This document shows positions 52,762-62,088 of a DNA stretch of 64,000 bases, piece after piece. Source of the DNA: Bacillota bacterium. Lineage in GTDB: Bacteria; Bacillota; Clostridia; Lachnospirales; Lachnospiraceae. Position numbers and translations under genes: made by a program. The notes under the pieces were generated by a model. That model was not told the origin of the DNA and searched no databases. It saw only the letters and a list, made by a program, of their open reading frames with translations. The stretch lies in NCBI GenBank assembly GCA_023387655.1, contig JAEWHR010000019.1, positions 1 through 64,000 of the forward strand. The letters run 5' to 3'. The stretch's first letter is position 1, and every line of letters starts with the position of its first letter.

Positions 52762-52808
52762 GGCCTTCCCTTTCTATAGTACCCTAATTTTTCTTATGCT
52801 TGTATAGC

Positions 52809-53969
52809 TTATAAACAATCCTTTAAGATGCTGATGACATCATCTTTTGTTAAGGAAACATAAGCATGTTCTAAACCGCCGAATTTCACAGCTTTTTCTG
52901 CCATAATATCTAATTTAGAATCGTCAATTCCTACTTCTTTTAATGTCATAGGAATACCGATTTCTTTAAAAAATTCTTCTGTTTTATCTATAGCCTTATG
53001 AGCCATTGATAACTTGTCTTCTTCTATTGGTAAATCCCATACATTATGGCCATATGTTACAAATTGTTCTACTGTATCCTCATTTAAAACATATCTCATC
53101 CAACGAGGCGTTACAATTGCAAGACCTACCCCATGTGTAATGTCATAAAAAGCACTTAATTCATGTTCAATCGGGTGGCAAGTCCATGCATGAGCTTTAC
53201 CACTACCGGTTAACCCATTCAGAGCCATACTACTTGCCCACATTAAGTTTGCTCTTGCTTCGTAATTTTCTGGTTCTTGTAACGCAATTTTACAATACTT
53301 AATACAAGCCTTTAAAATTCCTTCAGAAAAACGATCTTGTATATACGCATCCTTTACTCTGCCAAAATAAACTTCAAAAATATGGGACATGATATCTGCA
53401 GTTCCAGCTGCCGTCTGAATCTCAGGTAATGTATAAAGGTATGTCGGATCTAAGATAGACGCTTGTGGAATCATCAATTTTGAGGAAGTTCCAAACTTCT
53501 CATTTGTTTCTAAATTAGAAATAACAGCGTTCTTATTCATCTCAGAACCAGTTGCAGCCAAAGTTAATATTGTTACAATCGGGAGCACCTTCTTTATTAG
53601 ACTTCCATCCAATACTAAGTCCCATGGATCGTTGTCATAATAATATCCAGCTGCAATCACCTTACTACAGTCAATGGTACTACCACCACCAACTGCAAGA
53701 ACCACATCAACATTATGTTCCTTACATAATCTAACACCTTCTCGAACTGTTGTAATTCTTGGATTAGGTTCAACCCCACTAAGTTCAACAATATTCCAAT
53801 CTTTTAATAAAGAATATACCTTGTTGTAAATCCCATTTTTCTTTATACTACCGCCACCGTAAACCAAAAGTACAGTCTTTCCATAGGCATTCATTACCTC
53901 GGGTAGCTGTTTAATCTGATCCTTACCAAATAGCATTTTGGTATATGCATGAAATACATAATTCTCCAT
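52809..53969 (-). CDS. iron-containing alcohol dehydrogenase (YqhD/BdhA type)
   Basis: 386 residues from the ATG at 53969 (GAAAGGAAGAAGAGGGT). Rossmann part with VLLVYGGGSIKKNG and VVLAVGGGSTIDCSK (about 79-93); metal ligands Asp and His in GTADIMSHIFEVYF (about 183-196) and two His in HAWTCHPIEHELSAFYDITH (about 250-269). The pattern fits NAD(P)H-dependent butanol/aldehyde reductases of the group III ADH family. Likely reduces aldehydes in solvent formation or detoxification. Confidence 0.88.
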   Translation of the reverse strand: MENYVFHAYTKMLFGKDQIKQLPEVMNAYGKTVLLVYGGGSIKKNGIYNKVYSLLKDWNIVELSGVEPNPRITTVREGVRLCKEHNVDVVLAVGGGSTIDCSKVIAAGYYYDNDPWDLVLDGSLIKKVLPIVTILTLAATGSEMNKNAVISNLETNEKFGTSSKLMIPQASILDPTYLYTLPEIQTAAGTADIMSHIFEVYFGRVKDAYIQDRFSEGILKACIKYCKIALQEPENYEARANLMWASSMALNGLTGSGKAHAWTCHPIEHELSAFYDITHGVGLAIVTPRWMRYVLNEDTVEQFVTYGHNVWDLPIEEDKLSMAHKAIDKTEEFFKEIGIPMTLKEVGIDDSKLDIMAEKAVKFGGLEHAYVSLTKDDVISILKDCL

Positions 53970-54088
53970 ACCCTCTTCTTCCTTTCTTGATTTGGTAGCC
54001 AAATTTGAGCTATACTTTTAAAACTAGTAATTGGCTCTTAATATCACCTTATTCCTATCCCTTAAGTGTACAATTCTAGCATACCATA

Positions 54089-54125
54089 AATAAGGTTACC
54101 TGTACTCGATACAGATAACCTTATT
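54089..54125 (-). terminator. terminator of the sugar ABC operon
   Basis: AATAAGGTTA.CTGT / ACAG.TAACCTTATT hairpin, A/T-rich on both sides, 55 bp past the last permease gene. Confidence 0.75.
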
Positions 54126-54181
54126 TTAATTGATATATGTTATTTATGCAAGCATCAACCTCTAATACTTCCTAATGTATA

Positions 54182-55069
54182 TCAACCTTTAACACTTCCT
54201 AATGTAACACCTGCAATGATATATCTTGATAAAATAAAATACATGATAACCAAAGGTATGACTGCAATACAGATTGCCACATACTGCTGTGCTAAAGAGA
54301 AGTTTTGATAACTCTCAGAACGTAGTCCTGCCATCAGAATCGGAACGGTCTTTTTATCCTGAGAAGATATAACAAGTGCAGGAATAAAGTAATTATTCCA
54401 ACTACCTACGAAAGCGAAGATTGCTTGTACTGCAGCGGCAGGTTTCATAATAGGCAGTATTATTGTATTGAATGTTCTAAACTCAGGTGAACCATCAACT
54501 CTTGCTGCTTCAACAATCTCTGAAGGTAATGAGCTCTCCATGTACTGCTTCATAAAGAAGAATGTAATTGGTGAAGCAATTGCCGGCAAAAACAGAGGAT
54601 ATAAGGTATCTCTTAATCCTAGTTTATCAATCATATCAAGAAAACCTAACGCTGATACTTGAGCAGGTACCATCATAACGAACATGATGAATGTAAATGC
54701 GTATTTTCTCAGTTTAAAATCATACATATGAATTGCATATGCAGTTAACGTAGAAAAATATGTTGTCAATGCTGCACTTAACGTAGCAATTAATAAACTG
54801 TTACGCATACCACTGCCAATGGTGAATGTTGAGCTACTCAGAACGTCTTTTAAGTTCTGAATTAGTTTCGTTCCCGGAACCAGTGAGAAACCAGCAGATA
54901 TCTGTACATGAGATCTCGAGGCATTCACAAATAATATGTAAAATGGAAACAAGCAAATAATGGAGAGAAAAATCAATAAGATATATGACAGAGTTTTGCT
55001 TGTCACAATACCGCTAACTCCACGTTTGCTTCTATTCGGTTTTGTGTTTGCTTTTTTTCTATCCATCAT
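54182..55069 (-). CDS. carbohydrate ABC transporter permease (MalG-type)
   Basis: 295 residues; starts ATGATGG so that its start overlaps the stop of the upstream permease (ATGA). Six membrane helices; the EAA loop EIVEAARVDGSPEFRTFNTI then ILPIMKPA (about 178-205) contacts the ATPase. Subfamily CUT1 (oligosaccharides). No ATPase gene is nearby; CUT1 systems in clostridia usually share a distant MsmK-like ATPase. Confidence 0.9.
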   Translation of the reverse strand: MMDRKKANTKPNRSKRGVSGIVTSKTLSYILLIFLSIICLFPFYILFVNASRSHVQISAGFSLVPGTKLIQNLKDVLSSSTFTIGSGMRNSLLIATLSAALTTYFSTLTAYAIHMYDFKLRKYAFTFIMFVMMVPAQVSALGFLDMIDKLGLRDTLYPLFLPAIASPITFFFMKQYMESSLPSEIVEAARVDGSPEFRTFNTIILPIMKPAAAVQAIFAFVGSWNNYFIPALVISSQDKKTVPILMAGLRSESYQNFSLAQQYVAICIAVIPLVIMYFILSRYIIAGVTLGSVKG

Positions 55070-56049
55070 ATTGTAACTTCCTTCTTTACTCTTTTCTTAT
55101 TTTTATTCTTAACTTCATCAATTCCTGTCTTATTCGACATTGAACGATATACAAAAGCGCTACAAAGAGCTGTTATAAAGAATAACATTACGGATATTGC
55201 GCCACCATCTCCGTAATTTAAACTTGGTGTTAACTTACTATTTAAGAGCATTACAACCGTTTTGCTTGTGTTATTCGGACTTCCTGTTCCATTTGTTATG
55301 ATTTGTGGAATATCAAACATCTGAATACCACCAATCATAGAAGTAATTATTACATAACTTAGTATAGGCATTAATAATGGTAATGTGACTTTTTTAAATA
55401 CCTGTAATGGTTTTGCACCATCCACATAAGCTGCCTCAAATAACCCTTGATCAATCCCCATAATACCTGCCATCAACATGATTGTTGTATTACCAAACCA
55501 CATCAGAAAATTCATAAATCCGATAATACTACGTGTTCCGATTATACTTGAAAAAAATCGAATTGGTTCTCCTGACTTAACCAGACCAAACTGAATTAAT
55601 AATTGATTGACTGGCCCATCTGGGGAGAATAAAGTAAAGAACATCATAGCGAACGCTGATGCCATAATCAAATTCGGCATATAAATAACTGACTTAAAAA
55701 ATCCTTGCCTCTTTAATTTCAAACGATTACTTGTGAATAATGCTGCCAAAAGGAGAGAAACTAAAATCTGAGGTATGAAACCAATGATCCAAAGTATCAT
55801 TGTATTACCGAAATATCTTAATATATCTGACTTTGTAAAGAGATTAATAAAATTATCTAGTCCAACGAAATTCGGTCCTACCTTCGACAGTCCCCCATTT
55901 CCCCAATAGTACTCAAAGAAGCTGTAGTAAAACGTTGAAAGCAATGGTATCAGTGAAAAGATCGTATAGGTTACGAAGAATGGTATAAGGAAAATATATC
56001 CCCATTTTGAATAATTGACGAATTTTTTCGGTTTCTTTGGATTCTGCAT
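55066..56049 (-). CDS. carbohydrate ABC transporter permease (MalF-type)
   Basis: 327 residues from the ATG at 56049 (GTGAGGTATCGT upstream); a GTG four codons earlier is in frame. Six membrane helices; EAA loop FEAAYVDGAKPLQVFKKVTL (about 205-224). Partner of the MalG-type gene with which it overlaps. A basic C-terminal tail (NKNKKRVKKE) is present. Imports an oligosaccharide delivered by the binding protein encoded upstream. Confidence 0.9.
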   Translation of the reverse strand: MQNPKKPKKFVNYSKWGYIFLIPFFVTYTIFSLIPLLSTFYYSFFEYYWGNGGLSKVGPNFVGLDNFINLFTKSDILRYFGNTMILWIIGFIPQILVSLLLAALFTSNRLKLKRQGFFKSVIYMPNLIMASAFAMMFFTLFSPDGPVNQLLIQFGLVKSGEPIRFFSSIIGTRSIIGFMNFLMWFGNTTIMLMAGIMGIDQGLFEAAYVDGAKPLQVFKKVTLPLLMPILSYVIITSMIGGIQMFDIPQIITNGTGSPNNTSKTVVMLLNSKLTPSLNYGDGGAISVMLFFITALCSAFVYRSMSNKTGIDEVKNKNKKRVKKEVTI

Positions 56050-56160
56050 ACGATACCTCACATTTGCGCTTTTATAAGTTTGACAGCAGAACTGTGCGCT
56101 CTTTCAATCCTGCTATTAAAAGGAAAGATGCCTTTCTTCAAGAACTTTCTTTCCATATTA

Positions 56161-56194
56161 GTACAGCAAGGCGACACAAACCACCTTGCTGTAC
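56161..56194 (-). terminator. intra-operon hairpin between binding-protein and permease genes
   Basis: Perfect 11-bp stem GTACAGCAAGG / CCTTGCTGTAC with a 12-nt loop, no long U tract. Such hairpins commonly protect the binding-protein mRNA or attenuate the permease genes. Confidence 0.6.
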
Positions 56195-56271
56195 CAGAGT
56201 AAATGTTTTAAGTACTTTTTTTATTGCAAAAACGCTTCACTATCCGTTAAAGTCTAAGTAAACTACAAACT

Positions 56272-57624
56272 CTATCTGCTTAGTTCTGGATGTATTTCTA
56301 ATACATTATTATAGAAGTTTTCCCAAGCTTGATCCTCTGTGATAACGCCTTCAAAGTAATCCTTCATCGCTCCCTGAAGTTTTTCAGTCATTGTCTGGTC
56401 ATAAGGAGATGCTGCAGAAATATGAATATCCTGTGCAGATTCAAGTAAAACTTTGATATGGTTCTGGTTTCCTAAGAACGGATAGCCATAATCGCTATTA
56501 GCAAGTTCTGTCATAGCTGAAACGCTATTCGTAAAATCACCGAACTTATTAGTAATCTTAAGAAGTGTATCTTTATCAGTTGTCATTGTTTTCATAACAT
56601 CTTTTACAAGATCAATATTATCTGTTCCAGATGCGCCACAGATCCATGTTCCACCCCAATAAGATCCAACAGGACCTTTCGCCATAGCCCAGTCACCATA
56701 ACCGCCATTACCAATTTCCTTTGGTTTATTTGGATCTGCCAGTGTATAATCCATGAAACAGAAATCCATAAACCATGCTGGTCCAAAGTATCCAAATACC
56801 TTACCGTCTTTTGCCATCTGGGCAGTTGATTCTGCAGACCATAAGCTTGCTTTGTTATTATAACCTTGATCTGTATATGTCTTAGTCTGAGTAACCCACT
56901 GTCTAATCTGATCATCAACTACAATTTTTTTATCAACAACCCAAGGCTGTTTCTTATTGTTAGCAAATACACGATAATCATCATCATATCCAGATAACAT
57001 GAAATTACCTGCTTCTTTCATCTTAGCAGCTACAGCATCAAACTTAGACCAATCTGAAATCATTTCTTGTACTTTATCAGGATCATCAGTTCCTAAAACA
57101 GCTTTAGCCATGGATCTTCTGTAAAGAAATCCCATTGGACAAGCCTGCCAAGAAACACCTTTAAGAACGCCATTGTGTGTAACAACATCCTTAGTGTACT
57201 GATACTGCTGACTAAGATCTGCTTCTGTCAAACCGATATCATTGATAACATCCAAGGTAAATTCAGTACTAACATACTTTAATGCATAGTCAGCTTCAAT
57301 TAGGAATAAATCAATTCTATCTTCTGGGGCTGCTGAATTCTGCTTTAATAAAGCTTCATCTAACTTTGTCTGATACACATTGTTTTGATTTGGATTGCTA
57401 ACCCATTCAACTTTTACATCAGCTGGAAGTTTGCTTGCAAAAAACTCGTTGAATCGTACCTGGAACTCATCATTCCAACAATAAATTCTGAATGTCTTAC
57501 CAGTATTTGTCCCTTGTACAGGTTTGTCGTTGTTTGCCTTTTCAGCCTTACCACATGCTGCAAACATAGCACAAACCATTGTTAAAACCATGAGCATAGC
57601 TATTGCTTTCTTCATTTTTTTCAT
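56272..57624 (-). CDS. sugar ABC transporter substrate-binding lipoprotein
   Basis: 450 residues, ATG after AAAGGAGGGTATCTCT. Lipoprotein signal with lipobox MFAACGK (Cys about 24), then a family 1 solute-binding fold (FRIYCWNDEFQVRFNEFF, DLFLIEADYALKYV, GPAWFMDFCF, YWGGTWICGASG). Captures an oligosaccharide outside the membrane for the two permeases. Sugar identity unknown. First gene of the importer operon, 70 bp after the LacI gene. Confidence 0.9.
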   Translation of the reverse strand: MKKMKKAIAMLMVLTMVCAMFAACGKAEKANNDKPVQGTNTGKTFRIYCWNDEFQVRFNEFFASKLPADVKVEWVSNPNQNNVYQTKLDEALLKQNSAAPEDRIDLFLIEADYALKYVSTEFTLDVINDIGLTEADLSQQYQYTKDVVTHNGVLKGVSWQACPMGFLYRRSMAKAVLGTDDPDKVQEMISDWSKFDAVAAKMKEAGNFMLSGYDDDYRVFANNKKQPWVVDKKIVVDDQIRQWVTQTKTYTDQGYNNKASLWSAESTAQMAKDGKVFGYFGPAWFMDFCFMDYTLADPNKPKEIGNGGYGDWAMAKGPVGSYWGGTWICGASGTDNIDLVKDVMKTMTTDKDTLLKITNKFGDFTNSVSAMTELANSDYGYPFLGNQNHIKVLLESAQDIHISAASPYDQTMTEKLQGAMKDYFEGVITEDQAWENFYNNVLEIHPELSR

Positions 57625-57694
57625 AGAGATACCCTCCTTTTAATTTGCATTATATTAATAAATAATACTAATGCCGATGTTACATTGTCTGTCT

Positions 57695-58750
57695 TTAACC
57701 GACAATCGATTGCCTTGATGAGCGATTCAATTCACTATTATTTGCATAGCCAACTGAACTTCCCTTCATCAGTGAGACCTTTAAGTAAACATTCGATATA
57801 GAGGTCACCATAGGTCTCTCAATCAAATTAATTAATTGCTTTGCTGCTTCGGTTCCAATCCTGTCAGTATCCTGTCTAATCGTAGTAAGCTTTGGCTCTA
57901 ATGCTTGTGCCACTGAAATGCCATCGAACCCTGCAACAGAAATATCTTCTGGTATCCTTAAACCGTTTCTTCTGATTGTATTCATGACGCCAAGTGCTGA
58001 ATAATCATCTGGTGCAATGATACAGGTTGGTGGGACTGGTAAATCCAGTAGTTTCTGTGTCAATAAGCCTGACGTATCAGAATCACGATAAATTCCTTCT
58101 ACCACATAATCATGTCGCAAAGTTAATCCATTTTCCCGTAATACCTGATAAAAACTTACTAAACGGTTATGCGTAACTGAGGAATTCGTACCATGAATAT
58201 ATGCTATTCTTTTGTGACCCTGATCAATTATGTACTGTGTTAACTGCCTCATTCCTTCCATATTATCAGAAAGAATCGATATTGCCTCATTATAGATATG
58301 GTCAATGACTACTACAGGAATCTTCGAATTAACAACTTGTTGAATCTCATTGTCAAAGAAATCTGCGCAGCAGGCAATACAAACACCATCGAAATTCCGA
58401 TATCTGCAATGTTCCAAGAAAGTCATCTTCCGGTTGCCAACATTATGCTCAATAAAATTAATGTCGTATCCTTTGCTGGTAGCATATTCATTGAAGGAAG
58501 CTAAAATATGAGCGAAATATTCATTCCTTAGGCCATGATTAAACATCGTGGAAAACAATACTCCGATATTATAAGTTTTCTTCGTCTTCAATGCCCTTGC
58601 ATTCGAATCAGGAAAATAACCAATTTCATTGGCTGCTTTTAAGATATTGCGTTTGGTTTCTTCTCCAATATCCTTATAGCCATTCAATGCTTTGCTGACA
58701 GTGGAAATGGAAACACCACATTTTAAGGATAAATCTTTAATTGTTGCCAT
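57695..58750 (-). CDS. LacI-family transcriptional regulator
   Basis: 351 residues from the ATG at 58750 (CGGTGGTAAAA). HTH TIKDLSLKCGVSISTVSKAL at the very N-terminus and hinge region NEIGYFPDSNARALKTKKT, then a periplasmic-binding-protein-like sensor (NIGVLFSTMFNHGL, ISVAGFDGISVAQALEPKLT then TIRQDT). Probably represses the importer operon directly downstream in response to its sugar. No clear palindromic operator was found in the 70-bp gap. Confidence 0.92.
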   Translation of the reverse strand: MATIKDLSLKCGVSISTVSKALNGYKDIGEETKRNILKAANEIGYFPDSNARALKTKKTYNIGVLFSTMFNHGLRNEYFAHILASFNEYATSKGYDINFIEHNVGNRKMTFLEHCRYRNFDGVCIACCADFFDNEIQQVVNSKIPVVVIDHIYNEAISILSDNMEGMRQLTQYIIDQGHKRIAYIHGTNSSVTHNRLVSFYQVLRENGLTLRHDYVVEGIYRDSDTSGLLTQKLLDLPVPPTCIIAPDDYSALGVMNTIRRNGLRIPEDISVAGFDGISVAQALEPKLTTIRQDTDRIGTEAAKQLINLIERPMVTSISNVYLKVSLMKGSSVGYANNSELNRSSRQSIVG

Positions 58751-59067
58751 TTTTACCACCGTTTCTTAGCTATATCGTTTTCGTAATTTCATTATACAGC
58801 ATACTATACAACAAATCAAGTATATATTTTATTATTATATAAATTTTTACTACTTTATATTAATTATGCCCAAGAATTTGGATGTTTTTTACTACAAAAA
58901 ATACGCAACCAATTGATTTTACTATATTTTTCGTATATGTCATAAATAAAAATAACTATATTCTTACTTTGATTTATATGAAAATCACAAAATGCGTGCT
59001 TTTTTGCTATATTTGTATAATTTATTTAAATTACACATTAATATTTACACAATATCAACAATAAATT
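58751..59067. other. AT-rich intergenic region upstream of the LacI gene
   Basis: About 310 bp of very AT-rich sequence between the LacI start and the sigG terminator. It has no ORF with a ribosome site and no convincing operator. Confidence 0.45.
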
Positions 59068-59109
59068 AAAACAGAGATAGAACGAAACATTTCGTTCCAT
59101 CTCTGTTTT
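59068..59109 (-). terminator. sigG terminator
   Basis: 20-bp arms AAAACAGAGAT.GAACGAAA / TTTCGTTC.ATCTCTGTTTT with one mismatch and a minimal loop, then T-rich on the minus strand; about 150 bp past the sigG stop. Confidence 0.75.
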
Positions 59110-59255
59110 ATAGAGGATTATATTGATTTTACCTTTATTTTTCGAGAAACTTTCATTGACAAGAAATATTTTCTATAATATATCGATTTACTTGATTGCA
59201 AATAAGCCTTCCAACAATACTTCATATTAATTAGTCTTATCTTTGTTTCTTACGC

Positions 59256-60038
59256 CTACTTATCCATTAGATAATTCCTCATGTTTTTTAATGCATTTTT
59301 TTCTAGTCTACTTACTTGTGCCTGTGATATTTGAATTTCTTCCGCTACTTCCATCTGAGTCTTTCCTTGGAAAAAGCGGAGATTAATAATATTATTTTCT
59401 CTTGGTGATAGTCTTGCCATTGCTTCCTTTAATGAAATTTCTTCCACCCAATTTTCTTCTTTGTTCTTTTTATCACTCACCTGATCCATAATATATAAAG
59501 TGTCTCCACCTTCTGAATAGACAGGCTCATATAGAGATACAGGGCTCTGAATTGCATCAAGCGCTGCTACAATATCTTCTTGACTTATACCGACCTCATT
59601 CGCTATCTCACAAACCGTTGGCTCTTTATCATTTTTTTTAAGAAGCATTTCTTTCGCATAAATAGCTTTATAAGCAGTATCCCTTAGGGACCTAGAAACA
59701 CGTATAGCGTTATTATCTCTTAAATAACGTCGTATTTCACCAATGATCATTGGAACCGCATAGGTTGAGAACTTAACCCCTTGCGTGATATCAAAATTAT
59801 CAATCGCCTTCATTAACCCAATACAACCAATTTGAAATAAATCATCTACATTTTCATTACTATTTGAAAAACGTTGAATGATGCTAAGCACCAATCGTAG
59901 GTTTCCTTTGATATACAGCTCTCTAGCTTCCCTATCGCCTTGCTTGATTCTCTCGAATAAAGCATCCTTTTCTTCACCCTTTAACAATGGCAATTTCGAT
60001 GTATTTACTCCACAAATTTCAACCTTATAAAGAGCCAT
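59256..60038 (-). CDS. sigG: sporulation sigma factor SigG
   Basis: 260 residues from the ATG at 60038 (GGGAGGTTTCATT). SigG-specific N-terminus KVEICGVNTSKLPLLKGEEK, region 2 NVDDLFQIGCIGLMKAIDNF and VKFSTYAVPMIIGEIRRYLR, region 3, and region 4 with MEVAEEIQISQAQVSRLEK. Directs late forespore gene expression. Downstream of sigE with a 180-bp gap that may hold a forespore promoter, as in Bacillus. Confidence 0.95.
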   Translation of the reverse strand: MALYKVEICGVNTSKLPLLKGEEKDALFERIKQGDREARELYIKGNLRLVLSIIQRFSNSNENVDDLFQIGCIGLMKAIDNFDITQGVKFSTYAVPMIIGEIRRYLRDNNAIRVSRSLRDTAYKAIYAKEMLLKKNDKEPTVCEIANEVGISQEDIVAALDAIQSPVSLYEPVYSEGGDTLYIMDQVSDKKNKEENWVEEISLKEAMARLSPRENNIINLRFFQGKTQMEVAEEIQISQAQVSRLEKNALKNMRNYLMDK

Positions 60039-60085
60039 AATGAAACCTCCCAGATTAACCATTTTATTCTGCAGTCATAATAAAA

Positions 60086-60113
60086 TGATTTACCGGAAGG
60101 TTTCTTTTTATAC
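60086..60113 (-). promoter_or_regulatory. possible sigma-F/sigma-G promoter of sigG
   Basis: On the minus strand GTATA (60113-60109), 14 bp, then GGTAAATCA (60094-60086), close to the forespore consensus (G-x-ATA / GGxAAxxTR). About 48 bp from the sigG start. Weak prediction. Confidence 0.35.
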
Positions 60114-60220
60114 GATAATTCTAATGTTATTTTTTGTAAATTTTATTGATCCCATTTATCACACAAGGAATTGATCTGATCTGCAAATTTTGCTAGTTCC
60201 TCCAATATTTTAATACAAGT

Positions 60221-60961
60221 CTACTCACAACGGAGCATTTCTTTCTTTAGACGTTTAATAATTTTCTTCTCTAAACGCGATATATAAGACTGCGAAATTC
60301 CAAGCATATCAGCTACTTCTTTTTGTGTTCGTTCATTTCCGTCCGCAGTGTTTAAACCAAAGCGCAATGATACAATTATCTTTTCACGATCATTTAGCTT
60401 TGAGAGCGCTCTACCAAGTAGTTTCTTATCAACCTCATCCTCTATGTTTTTGTATATAACATCTTCCTCCGTACCAAGAATATCGGACAACAACAGCTCA
60501 TTACCATCCCAGTCTACATTGAGTGGCTCATCAATCGATACCTCAAGCTTTGTTTTACTATTTCTGCGTAGATACATCAAAATCTCGTTTTCAATGCAAC
60601 GAGAAGCATAGGTTGCTAACTTAATATTCTTATCTGGATTAAATGTATTAATCGCCTTAATAAGCCCTATTGTTCCAATAGAGATTAAATCTTCTACCCC
60701 TACACCCGTATTATCAAATTTTTTCGCTATGTAAACAACCAATCTTAGGTTATGTTCTACCAGTAGAGACTTCGCCTCCACGTCTTGCGCTGTACCAAGC
60801 TTCATAATTGCATCTGCTTCTCTTTTGGCATCCAAAGGAGCCGGCAAAACTTCAGCTCCCCCAATATAGTGAATCTCCCCTTTTTTCTTTAAGAATAACT
60901 CACGAAAATTTGGTATCATTCGGAACTGAAATTTATTTTGGATTGAAATTTTTAACAGCAT
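60221..60961 (-). CDS. sigE: sporulation sigma factor SigE (pro-sigma-E)
   Basis: 246 residues from the ATG at 60961 (AGAAGGGAGCTTGCCAG); a GTG 15 codons upstream overlaps spoIIGA but has no ribosome site. Residues 1-31 are a basic/hydrophobic pro-sequence ending KKKGEIHYIGGAEVLPAPL, the region cut by SpoIIGA. Region 2 NLRLVVYIAKKFDNTGVGVE then DLISIGTIGLIKA and region 4 KEVADMLGISQSYISRLEKK. Controls the early mother-cell program. Confidence 0.96.
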   Translation of the reverse strand: MLLKISIQNKFQFRMIPNFRELFLKKKGEIHYIGGAEVLPAPLDAKREADAIMKLGTAQDVEAKSLLVEHNLRLVVYIAKKFDNTGVGVEDLISIGTIGLIKAINTFNPDKNIKLATYASRCIENEILMYLRRNSKTKLEVSIDEPLNVDWDGNELLLSDILGTEEDVIYKNIEDEVDKKLLGRALSKLNDREKIIVSLRFGLNTADGNERTQKEVADMLGISQSYISRLEKKIIKRLKKEMLRCE

Positions 60962-60989
60962 CTGGCAAGCTCCCTTCTCATTTTCCCAT

Positions 60990-61859
60990 TTAACTTTCCT
61001 GTCCACCTACAATTCCTAAAAGATCTGTATGTAACAATACTTGATAAGTCTCACAATTTGCAAATCCCTGATTTGACAAAGCAGCAATAACCTCATAGTT
61101 ACAAATACAGTCACTTGAATTACTTATAATAATCTTCTTCAACCGTATTCCAAATAAAAGTCCATTCTGCTTACCAACAGAACTATACGGAATAACGCGA
61201 ATACGATTTGGATGTAATTCCTTTAATTGATTCATCTCTTTCTCTAATAGTTTTTCATTCACAACTATTACCGGTCTCCCGGAAATCGGGTCTCTTAATG
61301 AGTTACCTGTATCCATCAACCCTTTGCACACAATAGGCTCCTCTTCTATGTAGAGCTCTACGGAATATAAATCTTCTTCCTTCCTTCTGTTTTGCCTCCA
61401 TATGATACAAGCGAAGCTAGCAAGCAACAACGTTATAATTGTAATAAAAGCAATCGACGTAGTCCTCTTCTCTCCTTGTAATAACTCTTGATACATCAGA
61501 TTTAAGTAATATCTAGTTTGAGTATTTAAATAAATGGAATTCACTAATCCTCCAAGAACAAAAGAGGAAATCAACAAAACCAGATAATTACTTATAAACG
61601 CACCTTTCTTTCGGATTCCAAAAGCAATCATAGTCATAAGTAGGCCAGTCAATCCATACCCTAAGATCAGATACATAAAAACATCTGACATAAAACATAC
61701 ATTGACGAAACACGCTAATGCAGCACCAATTATGGAGCCAAGTATCATACGATACTTTTTCCCTTCCTGGCGACGCAACCTTTTCACAATGATTAACAAG
61801 ATCAAATCCATAATAAAGTTAATTACAAAGAGTACATCGATATATACTTCAAGTTGCAA
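60990..61859 (-). CDS. spoIIGA: pro-sigma-E processing aspartic protease SpoIIGA
   Basis: 289 residues, TTG start with GGAGG 10 bases upstream. Five membrane helices in the first about 155 residues and a C-terminal protease domain with the catalytic Asp in CKGLMDTGNSLRDPISG (about 183). Cleaves pro-sigma-E in the mother cell on signal from the forespore. Directly upstream of sigE, the spoIIG arrangement. Confidence 0.94.
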   Translation of the reverse strand: MQLEVYIDVLFVINFIMDLILLIIVKRLRRQEGKKYRMILGSIIGAALACFVNVCFMSDVFMYLILGYGLTGLLMTMIAFGIRKKGAFISNYLVLLISSFVLGGLVNSIYLNTQTRYYLNLMYQELLQGEKRTTSIAFITIITLLLASFACIIWRQNRRKEEDLYSVELYIEEEPIVCKGLMDTGNSLRDPISGRPVIVVNEKLLEKEMNQLKELHPNRIRVIPYSSVGKQNGLLFGIRLKKIIISNSSDCICNYEVIAALSNQGFANCETYQVLLHTDLLGIVGGQES

Positions 61860-61887
61860 TGTTCACCCGCCTCCACTTACTGGTTTT

Positions 61888-61983
61888 ATTATACAAAATA
61901 TGCTTGGAATATTTTGTTGTAATGTGGCATTTATCAAAAAGAATTCATTTCCCATATTTTTTAACATTCGATATTATTCGCCT
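61888..61983 (-). promoter_or_regulatory. possible Spo0A-controlled spoIIG promoter
   Basis: A TATAAT -10 (minus strand, 61893-61888) has no good -35 at normal spacing. About 75-90 bp further up are two near matches to the 0A box TGNCGAA (AGGCGAA at 61983-61977 and TATCGAA at 61973-61967), each 6 of 7, one helical turn apart. This resembles the Bacillus spoIIG promoter layout, though chance matches are likely in AT-rich DNA. Confidence 0.35.
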
Positions 61984-62022
61984 TTTATGATTAGAAAAGG
62001 TAATAATCAGGAATAAAACGTG

Positions 62023-62061
62023 AAAAAGCCTTTTAAGCAATTGTCGCTTAAAAGGCTTTTT
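62023..62061 (-). terminator. ftsZ terminator
   Basis: Perfect 16-bp stem AAAAAGCCTTTTAAGC / GCTTAAAAGGCTTTTT with a 7-nt loop. Confidence 0.88.
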
Positions 62062-62088
62062 TTATTACATTAACATGCATCCTATAAA

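Noticed and set aside
57625..57694. LacI operator or cre site between the LacI and binding-protein genes
   Set aside because: No CG-centred palindrome of usual quality could be found in the gap.
58882..59064. 60-codon plus-strand ORF in the AT-rich gap
   Set aside because: Phe/Ile/Tyr-rich translation of AT-rich DNA, without a ribosome site.
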